Shown: in pieces, positions 8,013-14,010 of the stretch | How positions within the stretch are numbered: position 1 is the stretch's first letter | How the letters are laid out: each line of letters starts with the position of its first letter | Source of the DNA: JACDER01 sp963842575 | Lineage (GTDB): Bacteria > Actinomycetota > Thermoleophilia > Gaiellales > Gaiellaceae | NCBI GenBank assembly: GCA_963842575.1 | Contig: CAWJGS010000004.1 | Span: forward strand, 62,001 to 126,000 | DNA length: 64,000 nucleotides | Direction of reading: 5' to 3' | Notes under the pieces: generated by a model | What the model saw: the letters and a program-made list of their open reading frames with translations, nothing else | What the model was told of the DNA's origin: nothing | The model's database searches: none | Translations under genes and position numbers: made by a program

Positions 8013-8597
8013 ATGCGTTTCTTCCTGATGGCGCGGCACGGACAGTCCACGCTCAACGTCGAACAGCGGATCAACGGCGACCCCGGCGTATGCGTCGACC
8101 TGACGGAAGAAGGACGGGCGAACGCTCAGGACCTCGGTCAGCAGATCGCGAACGTCCCGATCGGCCTCTGCATCCACACGCGCTTCGACCGCACGCGCCA
8201 GACGGCGCTGATCGCGCTCGCGGGCCGCGACGTTCCCTTCGAGGTCGAGCCGCTCCTCGACGACATCGACGTCGGCGATCTGGAGGGCGACACGATCCAG
8301 GACTTCCGCGCGTGGAAGGCGGAGCACACGCGCGCGGACCGGTTCCCCGGCGGCGAAAGCCTCGTGGAGACGGCGAGGCGGTACGCGGCGGCGTTCCGCA
8401 AGCTGCTCGAGCGCGAGACGCCGGAGGTCGTCCTTGTTGTGACTCACGAGATCCCGATCCGCTACGCGCTCAACGCCGCGTGCGGCTCCGACGACCTGGA
8501 CGGGCCTATGCACGAGATCCGCAATGCCACGCCGTACCTCTTCGACGACCCGTCCCTCCGGCGAGCCGCCGAGCGGATCGAGCAGCTCGCCGGGTAG
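8013..8597 (+). CDS. Histidine phosphatase (phosphoglycerate mutase-like)
   Basis: A 194-residue histidine-phosphatase superfamily protein. The phospho-acceptor motif is ARHGQSTLN (residues 7-15), TRFDRTRQTA provides the second Arg, and VTHEIPIRY carries the second catalytic His. Start ATG 8013 places the RHG motif at the expected distance from the N-terminus; an ATG at 7959 would add 18 unlikely residues. Members act on phosphorylated sugars, nucleotides or proteins; the substrate cannot be told. It is divergent from the PLA2 gene across about 110 bases. Confidence 0.8.
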   Translation: MRFFLMARHGQSTLNVEQRINGDPGVCVDLTEEGRANAQDLGQQIANVPIGLCIHTRFDRTRQTALIALAGRDVPFEVEPLLDDIDVGDLEGDTIQDFRAWKAEHTRADRFPGGESLVETARRYAAAFRKLLERETPEVVLVVTHEIPIRYALNAACGSDDLDGPMHEIRNATPYLFDDPSLRRAAERIEQLAG

Positions 8598-8608
8598 GCT
8601 GTCGCGCC

Positions 8609-8722
8609 ATGGGACGGGGATCGCGCGCGAGAATGCGCTGGAAGCACGACCGCCAGCGCAAGAAGAAGGAACGCGAGAAGCGGAAGGCCGCGGCGGCGCC
8701 TACTCCACGTCCACGCTCCTAG
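8609..8722 (+). CDS. Very small, highly basic protein (37 aa)
   Basis: ATG 8609, 11 bases after the phosphatase stop, opens a 37-codon frame: MGRGSRARMRWKHDRQRKKK, then EREKRKAAAAPTPRPRS. More than half of the first 28 residues are Lys or Arg. The composition resembles small accessory ribosomal proteins or RNA-binding tails, but no named family is claimed. It overlaps the convergent ankyrin gene by 23 bases. It is short enough to be missed by gene callers. Confidence 0.35.
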   Translation: MGRGSRARMRWKHDRQRKKKEREKRKAAAAPTPRPRS

Positions 8723-10073
8723 CCTCCAGCCAGTCGTATAGCGGCCCGTCGGCGACCTCGAGAAACCGGGGCTCGATCTCGTTGCCCGCCGCGACAAGCA
8801 GTTCCGCGACTGCAACGTAGTCCCGCCCGGGCGCGCGATAGTTCCGCGATCCGAGCGCTGCCACAGCGAGCGGCATGGCGAACTCTGCCTCGCCGGGTCG
8901 GCCCGGATCGGCGCCTGCTTCGAGCAGCCGGCGGACGACGTCCTCGTCCCCGACCCAGGCCGCGTGCCCGAGCAGCGGCAACCTCGGCGATCCGCCGACG
9001 ACCCCCACGTAGTTCGGGCCAACGGCGTGCAGCACGGCGTCGAGGTGGCCCTGCAACGCGGCCATGACGATGACCTCCTGAGCGTCCGGGTCGTCCGGGA
9101 ATGGCCCGGTCGTGCTCTCGCCACGCGCGAGCGCCGCGAGAGCGAGATCCTCGTCAGCGACGGCCGTGTCCGCGCCGAGGTCGGCGAGAACCTCGACCTG
9201 GTCGACGCGGCCGCGGATGAACGCGTGCTGGTACGGCGTCCGCAGCGGCACGTTCCCGCGCCACGTCTCTCCGCCGGGCTCGTTCAGGTCCGTGCCGTGC
9301 TCGGCCAGGAGGCGGAGCACCTCCGGGTCACGGCCGCGGCGAACCGCGTGGGCCATGTAGCCGCCCTCGTTGGGATCGCCACCCGCGTCGAGCAGGAGCC
9401 GGACGTGCTCGATCTCCTCGTAGTCGAGCGCGTGCGGCAGCGCGTTCGATCCGTTGACGGTCGCTCCGTGCGTGAGCAGGAGCTCGAGGCAAGCGGTGCT
9501 CCTGTCCTCGACGGAGTGGTAGAGCGACTCCCCGTCGTCGGGGTTCGCACCCGCCTCGAGCAGAACCCTCGTCAGCTCAGGGTCGTGCACGACGCCCGCT
9601 GCGCCGTACAGCGCCGACATCTCGCCGTACTCATTGGCGAAGGTCGCGTTCGGATCGGCGCCTCGCGCGAGGAGCTCCCGCGCGAGCGCGGACGAGGCGA
9701 AGCACGAATGGCAGACGTAGAGGATCGGCGCCCAGTTCCGCGGGCCGCCGGGCTCGTTCGGATCGCCGTCCCAGCCGCGGCCGAGGACGAGCCCCGCCCA
9801 CGGGTCGCGCTCGATCTCAGGCCGGGCCTCGAGCATGCGCTCGGCTTGCGTGCGATGGTTGCCGGTCGCCGCGATCACGAACGCCTCGGCGTTCGCCTCG
9901 GCTGCGGCCACGAGCGCGGGCCAGCTGGGATACCCCTGCTCCCGCGCAAGGACGAGCTGCGCTCGGGCGAGGATCGGCTCGCGGCCTCCGAGCCGCTCGA
10001 TCGCATCGGTGTCGCCGGCACGCGCCGAGCGGACGAGCTCCTTGGCCTGCTTGCGGAGTTGCTCCAGGTTCAT
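8700..10073 (-). CDS. Ankyrin-repeat protein
   Basis: A 457-residue soluble protein. After an N-terminal helical segment (MNLEQLRKQAKELVRSARAG) it carries a series of ankyrin-like repeats, recognisable by LLARGADPNA, LLEAGANPDD, LLLTHGATVNG, LLDAGGDPNE, LAEHGTDLNE, LADLGADTAV and LLEAGADPGR. The beginning (QAKELVRSARAGDTDAIERL and GYPSWPALVAA) is typical of bacterial ankyrin proteins with this leader. Such proteins mediate protein-protein contacts; the partner is unknown. No signal peptide, so cytoplasmic. Confidence 0.8.
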   Translation of the reverse strand: MNLEQLRKQAKELVRSARAGDTDAIERLGGREPILARAQLVLAREQGYPSWPALVAAAEANAEAFVIAATGNHRTQAERMLEARPEIERDPWAGLVLGRGWDGDPNEPGGPRNWAPILYVCHSCFASSALARELLARGADPNATFANEYGEMSALYGAAGVVHDPELTRVLLEAGANPDDGESLYHSVEDRSTACLELLLTHGATVNGSNALPHALDYEEIEHVRLLLDAGGDPNEGGYMAHAVRRGRDPEVLRLLAEHGTDLNEPGGETWRGNVPLRTPYQHAFIRGRVDQVEVLADLGADTAVADEDLALAALARGESTTGPFPDDPDAQEVIVMAALQGHLDAVLHAVGPNYVGVVGGSPRLPLLGHAAWVGDEDVVRRLLEAGADPGRPGEAEFAMPLAVAALGSRNYRAPGRDYVAVAELLVAAGNEIEPRFLEVADGPLYDWLEARSVDVE

Positions 10074-10220
10074 CTCGACCTCCCTCCAGAGAGCCCGTGT
10101 CCGCGTCCCGGGCGGAGAAGAGATCGGTTGGCGATGCGGCAGTTCGATGAGGTGGGCTCTGCCCTGCCCGCGGACCGGGTGCGCCCTCGTGCGCGGCCGG
10201 AATCTTACCGTCAGACACGC

Positions 10221-10245
10221 GGAGGGCCGGCGATGCCGGCCCTCC
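10221..10245. terminator. Perfect GC-rich hairpin between two minus-strand genes
   Basis: GGAGGGCCGGC (10221-10231), loop GAT, GCCGGCCCTCC (10235-10245): an 11-bp perfect stem. It lies 22 bases beyond the stop of the exported protein gene ending at 10268, so it could end that transcript. There is no U-run after the stem, so it is a candidate structure and not a classical intrinsic terminator. Confidence 0.5.
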
Positions 10246-10267
10246 GAGCATCCCGAGCGAGGAGGGA

Positions 10268-10888
10268 TCAGGGGAAGTTGACGTTCGCGTTTCCGACGCG
10301 GAGCGTCGTACCTCCCGGGAGACCCAGGTTGTTGTTCGTCGAGATGACGAGCTCGATCATCCGGACGGTGATCGACTTCGGCCCGTTGATCACGTGGTAC
10401 AGGTGCAGCGTTCCGACGTGCGCGATCTGGATCGTCGTGTTGGGTTGGATGTTCAGCACCGGAACCCCGGCGACGCTCAGCGCGAGCGTCGACCCGTTCG
10501 AGTTGAAGGTGTAGTTCGTCCCGTCGAACTCACCGTGGGCCACGGCCTTGATGGCGGTTGCCGTGACCAACCCGTTCAGGAGGTTGGCGCTCTGGATCGT
10601 CGCCGTGGTCTCGCCGACGGTCTTCGTCGGGCCGAGCGTTCCCGTAGCCGTCGTCGCGAGCGTCTGCGCCGACAGGATGTTCGGCACGCCGAGCGACGCG
10701 AGGTTCACCGTGCTCGTCCCGCCGAGGCAGGGGATCGACGCGTGCGGGTTCTGTCCGATCTTTACGACGTTCCCCAGCTGGTAGTAGACGTGACGGTACA
10801 GGTCAACCTGCCGGCGCCGATCACGAGGATCGACCTGCCCGGAATCGGCTTCGTGGTCGACTAACGCGGGCAATCCGTTGGGCATCAC
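10268..10888 (-). CDS. Exported-type protein resembling choice-of-anchor P family, N-terminus probably lost
   Basis: The last 170 residues form a beta-rich, Thr/Ser/Asn-rich domain (LASLGVPNILSAQTLATTAT, LLNGLVTATAIKAVAHGEF, INGPKSITVRMIELVIST), like the actinobacterial surface proteins called choice-of-anchor P. The frame opens at GTG 10888 with an unconvincing charged stretch (DHEADSGQVDPRDRRRQVD) and no signal peptide. A frameshift near 10800-10860 or N-terminal truncation is likely. In other proteins of this type a signal peptide leads into the conserved domain. The 11-bp hairpin at 10221 follows the stop. Confidence 0.5.
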   Translation of the reverse strand: MMPNGLPALVDHEADSGQVDPRDRRRQVDLYRHVYYQLGNVVKIGQNPHASIPCLGGTSTVNLASLGVPNILSAQTLATTATGTLGPTKTVGETTATIQSANLLNGLVTATAIKAVAHGEFDGTNYTFNSNGSTLALSVAGVPVLNIQPNTTIQIAHVGTLHLYHVINGPKSITVRMIELVISTNNNLGLPGGTTLRVGNANVNFP

Positions 10889-10970
10889 GGTCGCTCACGC
10901 GTACGCAGCGCTCACGACGCCGCTCCCGATCGGCGGTCTGGTCAAACCCGGCAGGACGGATTCTGACGGC

Positions 10971-10997
10971 GCGGAGGCGGGCTTTGCTCGCCTCCGC
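10971..10997. repeat. GC-rich hairpin
   Basis: GCGGAGGCGGGC / GCTCGCCTCCGC with loop TTT; eleven Watson-Crick pairs and one G-U position. It is the second of two strong hairpins located downstream (minus strand) of tRNA-Ala. Confidence 0.45.
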
Positions 10998-11024
10998 TCG
11001 GTTGCGCTCGAACTCGAGAAACCC

Positions 11025-11074
11025 GCCGCCCGAAATTGGAGCGCACGCGCAGCGTGCGCGAGATTTCGGGCGGC
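11025..11074 (-). terminator. 50-nt stem-loop abutting the 3' end of tRNA-Ala
   Basis: Outer stem GCCGCCCGAAAT (11025-11036) pairs with ATTTCGGGCGGC (11063-11074). The inner stem GCGCACGC (11041-11048) pairs with GCGTGCGC (11052-11059) across a GCA loop. On the minus strand it begins two bases after the tRNA-Ala 3' end, so it could terminate or process the tRNA transcript. No long U-run follows. Confidence 0.5.
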
Positions 11075-11076
11075 AA

Positions 11077-11149
11077 TGGAGCCGAGGGGATTCGAACCCC
11101 TGACCTTCTGGCTGCCAGCCAGATGCTCTTCCAGCTGAGCTACGGCCCC
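11077..11149 (-). tRNA. tRNA-Ala (GGC)
   Basis: The complement reads GGGGCCGTAGCTCAGCTGGA and folds as a cloverleaf: acceptor GGGGCCG/CGGCTCC, anticodon stem TCTGG/CCAGA with loop CTGGCAG, anticodon GGC (codon GCC), T arm GGGGTTCGAATCCCC, discriminator A. CCA is not encoded. Length 73. Confidence 0.95.
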
Positions 11150-11182
11150 GGAGCGCCCAAGTGTAGCTTCAAGAAATTCCGA

Positions 11183-11539
11183 TTAGACCGAGACGGCTTC
11201 GACCGTCTCGGACGGCACATCCGACCAGAGATCCTCGAGCCGGTAGTACTGCCGCGCGTCCGGCGTGAACACGTGCAGGACCACGTCGAGGTAGTCCGCG
11301 ACGATCCAGCTCGCCTCGCGGTCACCGTCGACCGCGACCGGCACCGAGCCGTCGTCCTGCTTCATCCTGATGTAGACCTCGTCCCAGATCGCCTTCGTCT
11401 GGCGCGGGTTCGTCCCGCTGACGATGACGAAATAGTCGGTGAAGGCGCAGACGGGCCGCATGTCGAGGATGACGACGTCCTTCGCCAGCTTCTCCTGGGC
11501 AAGACCGGCGATGCGGCGGGCTTGTTCGTGTGAGTTCAG
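11183..11539 (-). CDS. rsfS: Ribosomal silencing factor RsfS
   Basis: The core (FTDYFVIVSGTNPRQTKAI, then REASWIVADYLDVVLHVFTP and YYRLEDLW) is the RsfS/Iojap family, which binds L14 and blocks subunit joining under starvation. The conserved N-terminus (NSHEQARRIAGLAQEKLAKD, then VVILDM) is also encoded, but no ATG, GTG or TTG precedes it in frame after the stop at about 11570. The best start is CTG at 11539, giving 118 residues; a start at ATG 11461 would remove the conserved first helix and strand. It follows nadD by 44 bases in the obg-nadD-rsfS run. The 9-bp hairpin at 11188-11211 lies inside the last codons. Confidence 0.85.
   Translation of the reverse strand: MNSHEQARRIAGLAQEKLAKDVVILDMRPVCAFTDYFVIVSGTNPRQTKAIWDEVYIRMKQDDGSVPVAVDGDREASWIVADYLDVVLHVFTPDARQYYRLEDLWSDVPSETVEAVSV
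11188..11211 (-). terminator. Hairpin overlapping the end of rsfS
   Basis: CCGAGACGG (11188-11196) pairs with CCGTCTCGG (11203-11211), loop of 6. On the minus strand the stem ends three bases before the rsfS stop and is followed by a weak T-rich stretch (AATTTCTT). A plausible terminator for the obg-nadD-rsfS transcript. Confidence 0.45.
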
Positions 11540-11583
11540 AGGCTCTTCAGATCCGTCTCGAGTGCAGAATCAGTGTAGCCCGG

Positions 11584-12105
11584 TCACCGACGATAGACGC
11601 CGAGCTCCTCGATGAGCCCCGCGACGGCCGGCGGGACGAGCTCGTCGACGGCCTCTCCCTCCGCGACGCGCCGGCGGACTTCGCTGGACGACACGTCGAA
11701 CGGCGGGATCTCGAAGACCTCGACTCGGTTCCGCGGCGCAACGAGGTATCCGGGACGAGTCGCCACGCCGAGCCGAGCCAGCTCGAGCACAGCTTCGGGC
11801 TCCTTCCACGACGCGAAGGCGGCCAGCTGGTCCGCGCCTACGAGAAAGACGGGATCGTCCCACTCGCGGGCGCGCAGCATGTCGACCGTGTACGCATACG
11901 GATCGAGCTCGATCTCCATTCCCGGAAACGCCGCGCGGGCCAGCCGGAGGCGGACGTCCGCCGGTGCGTGCACCGGCTTGTGTCCCGGCCGTTCCGCGAC
12001 GAGGACGACGAAGCGATCGAACGCGAAGTGGCGCCGAGCCGCCTCCGCGAGCGCAACGTGGCCGTTGTGCGGCGGGTCGAACGCTCCTCCGTAGAGCCCG
12101 GTCAC
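11584..12105 (-). CDS. nadD: Nicotinate-nucleotide adenylyltransferase
   Basis: A 173-residue enzyme joining nicotinate mononucleotide with ATP to make deamido-NAD in NAD biosynthesis. The nucleotidyltransferase signature GGAFDPPHNGH is at residues 6-16 and the C-terminal ATP-binding motif is VSSSEVRRRV (SSTxIR-like). Length is somewhat short for the family (about 190-210). The GTG start at 12105 overlaps the obg stop by 4 bases, so translation is coupled. Confidence 0.92.
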   Translation of the reverse strand: MTGLYGGAFDPPHNGHVALAEAARRHFAFDRFVVLVAERPGHKPVHAPADVRLRLARAAFPGMEIELDPYAYTVDMLRAREWDDPVFLVGADQLAAFASWKEPEAVLELARLGVATRPGYLVAPRNRVEVFEIPPFDVSSSEVRRRVAEGEAVDELVPPAVAGLIEELGVYRR

Positions 12106-13289
12106 GCGAGCTCGAAGACCTCGTCTCCGATCTCGACCTCGGCGCCCTTGCGCGCCCCGGCCGCCTTCAGCGCCTCCTCCAGCTCCTCGCCCTCGGGCGG
12201 CGTGCCGGTGATACGGAAGCCGCGGTCAGTGCGGAAGATGCGGTACGGCCGCGCCTTCGGCTTGGGGCGATAGACGAGGAAGTCGGGGACCGGGACCTCC
12301 TCTTCCTCGGTCGGCTCCGCGGCCGGCACGAGCTCGAAGAGCCCGCGGCGGAACTCCTCCACTCCCTCCCCGGTCGCGCACGACAGGGCGAAGACACGGA
12401 CGACGCGCGGATCGTGCAACTCTGGCTGCGGCGGATCCGGCAGGAGGTCGATCTTGTTCAGCACGACGATCTGCGGCAGCTCGCCCAGGCCGGCGCCGTA
12501 GGCGAAGAGCTCGCGGTCGACGACGCGGAACTGCTCGACGGGATCGTCTGCCGCGGCGTCGATCACGTGCACGAGCATGCGCGCGCGTTCGAGGTGAGCG
12601 AGGAACTCGTGGCCGAGCCCGACGCCCTCGCTCGCGCCCTCGATCAGCCCGGGCACGTCCGCCACCGTCAGCTGGCGGCCGTCGGGCGCATCCACCGTTC
12701 CGAGTACGGGCTCGAGCGTCGTGAACGGGTACTCCGCGACCTTCGGCTGAGCGTTCGAGATCCAGCGGAGAAGCGACGACTTGCCTGCGTTCGGCAGGCC
12801 GGCGAGGGCCGCGTCGGCGAGCAGCTTGAGCCGGAGCTCGAGCGCGCGCTCCTCGCCGGGAAGGCCCGTCTCGGCGAAGCGCGGCGACTGCCGCGTCGGA
12901 GAGGCGAAGCGCTTGTTCCCGCGGCCGCCGGCCCCGCCCTCGGCCACGACGGCACGGGAGCGCGGGCCGGTCAGGTCGGCCAGGATCGTCCCCTCCTCGT
13001 CGAACACCTGCGTCCCTACCGGGACGTGCAATTCGACCGTTTCGCCGGCCGCGCCGGTCTTGTTCGCACCGCGTCCGTGCTCGCCGCGTCCGGCCCGGAA
13101 CCGTCGACCCCGCTGAAACGAGCTCAGGTCACGCAGGTCGGGATCGGCGCTGAGCACGACGTCTCCCCCGGGCCCGCCGTCCCCACCGTCCGGTCCGCCC
13201 TTGGGCACGCGGTACTCGCGCCGGAACGACATGCTGCCGTCCCCGCCGCGGCCCGCCGCCACGCGGATGCGGGCGCGATCGTGGAACAC
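12102..13289 (-). CDS. obg: GTPase Obg/CgtA
   Basis: A 395-residue ribosome-assembly GTPase. The Gly-rich OBG fold is residues 1-155 (AAGRGGDGSMSFRREYRVPK, GGPDGGDGGPGG). The G domain has GLPNAGKSSLL (G1), TTLEPVLG (switch I), DVPGLIEGAS (G3) and NKIDL (G4). The C-terminal part (about 310-395, FLVYRPKPKARPYRIFR) matches the Obg C-terminal domain of Gram-positives. It lies 3 bases downstream of rpmA in the usual rplU-rpmA-obg order and acts in 50S maturation. Confidence 0.96.
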   Translation of the reverse strand: MFHDRARIRVAAGRGGDGSMSFRREYRVPKGGPDGGDGGPGGDVVLSADPDLRDLSSFQRGRRFRAGRGEHGRGANKTGAAGETVELHVPVGTQVFDEEGTILADLTGPRSRAVVAEGGAGGRGNKRFASPTRQSPRFAETGLPGEERALELRLKLLADAALAGLPNAGKSSLLRWISNAQPKVAEYPFTTLEPVLGTVDAPDGRQLTVADVPGLIEGASEGVGLGHEFLAHLERARMLVHVIDAAADDPVEQFRVVDRELFAYGAGLGELPQIVVLNKIDLLPDPPQPELHDPRVVRVFALSCATGEGVEEFRRGLFELVPAAEPTEEEEVPVPDFLVYRPKPKARPYRIFRTDRGFRITGTPPEGEELEEALKAAGARKGAEVEIGDEVFELA

Positions 13290-13292
13290 GCG

Positions 13293-13541
13293 TTACTCCG
13301 TGACGGATATCGAGCGGCGCTCGCCGCTCGTGCGGAACTCGACCTTGCCGTCGCGCTTGGCGAAGATCGTGTGGTCTCGTCCGAGGCCGGTGCCGGGGCC
13401 GTGGCGAAAGCGCGTCCCGCGCTGACGCACGATGATCATCCCGGCCTTCACTTCCTGGCCGTCGAAGATCTTGACGCCGAGCATCTTCGGGTTCGAGTCG
13501 CGCCCGTTCCGGGACGAGCCGAGTCCTTTCTTATGAGCCAT
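13293..13541 (-). CDS. rpmA: 50S ribosomal protein L27
   Basis: An 82-residue bL27 (MAHKKGLGSSRNGRDSNPK, GVKIFDGQEVKAGMIIVRQR). The N-terminal tail that reaches the peptidyl-transferase centre starts directly with AHKKG, without the Firmicutes-type cleaved extension. Its start overlaps the end of rplU by 11 bases. Confidence 0.97.
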   Translation of the reverse strand: MAHKKGLGSSRNGRDSNPKMLGVKIFDGQEVKAGMIIVRQRGTRFRHGPGTGLGRDHTIFAKRDGKVEFRTSGERRSISVTE

Positions 13542-13968
13542 TGCTCTCCGTCTCCTTCTTGGCCGCTGCGGGCTTGCGCGCGGCCGGTTTCTTCGCCGCC
13601 GGCTTCTTCTCGGCCGCGTCCGGCTTTTCTTCGGTCTCCGCGGCTGGCTTCCTGGTCGTCGCGGCCCGCGTTGCCACCTTCTGGATCTCCACCTCGGACA
13701 TCCTGCTGCGGTGCCCGTTGTGCTTGCTGTAACCCGTCCTGCGGCGGTACTTGCCGACCCGGATCTTGTCCCCCAGGGTGTGGGACACGATCTTGGCCGT
13801 CACCTGCACGCCCTTGGGCGCGAACTGCGTCTTGCCGTTGTCGGCATAGAGCAGCACGTCGGGATGGAAGGTCTTGCCCTCGTCCTGACCCAGCCGGTCG
13901 ACGAGGATCCGGTCGCCTTCCTGCACGCGGTACTGCTTGCCCGCCAGTTTGATGATTGCGTAGCTCAT
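13531..13968 (-). CDS. rplU: 50S ribosomal protein L21 with Ala/Lys-rich C-terminal extension
   Basis: Residues 1-103 are standard bL21 (MSYAIIKLAGKQYRVQEGD, then GKYRRRTGYSKHNGHRS). Residues about 104-145 are a low-complexity tail of Ala, Lys, Pro and Glu (KPAAKKPAARKPAAAKKE), likely disordered and extending from the ribosome surface. Such tails are frequent in actinobacterial ribosomal proteins. It heads the rplU-rpmA-obg operon; a hairpin lies between it and the RNase gene. Confidence 0.95.
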   Translation of the reverse strand: MSYAIIKLAGKQYRVQEGDRILVDRLGQDEGKTFHPDVLLYADNGKTQFAPKGVQVTAKIVSHTLGDKIRVGKYRRRTGYSKHNGHRSRMSEVEIQKVATRAATTRKPAAETEEKPDAAEKKPAAKKPAARKPAAAKKETESNGS

Positions 13969-13980
13969 GTCACGTAAGAA

Positions 13981-13999
13981 CGCGGGCTGGACGCCCGCG
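13981..13999 (-). promoter_or_regulatory. Hairpin in the rng-rplU intergenic space
   Basis: CGCGGGC (13981-13987), loop of 5, GCCCGCG (13993-13999). It sits in the 42 bases between the RNase E/G stop and the L21 start. It may be a terminator for the RNase gene or part of an rplU leader; the sequence does not decide. Confidence 0.35.
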
Positions 14000-14010
14000 G
14001 CGCGGAAATT

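Noticed and set aside
8964..10514. 516-residue frame on the + strand over the ankyrin gene
   Set aside because: Antisense of the ankyrin repeats; repeat-like composition is only the complement of the coding strand.
11964..13952. 662-residue + strand frame
   Set aside because: Antisense of nadD-obg-rpmA-rplU, all of which are unambiguous.
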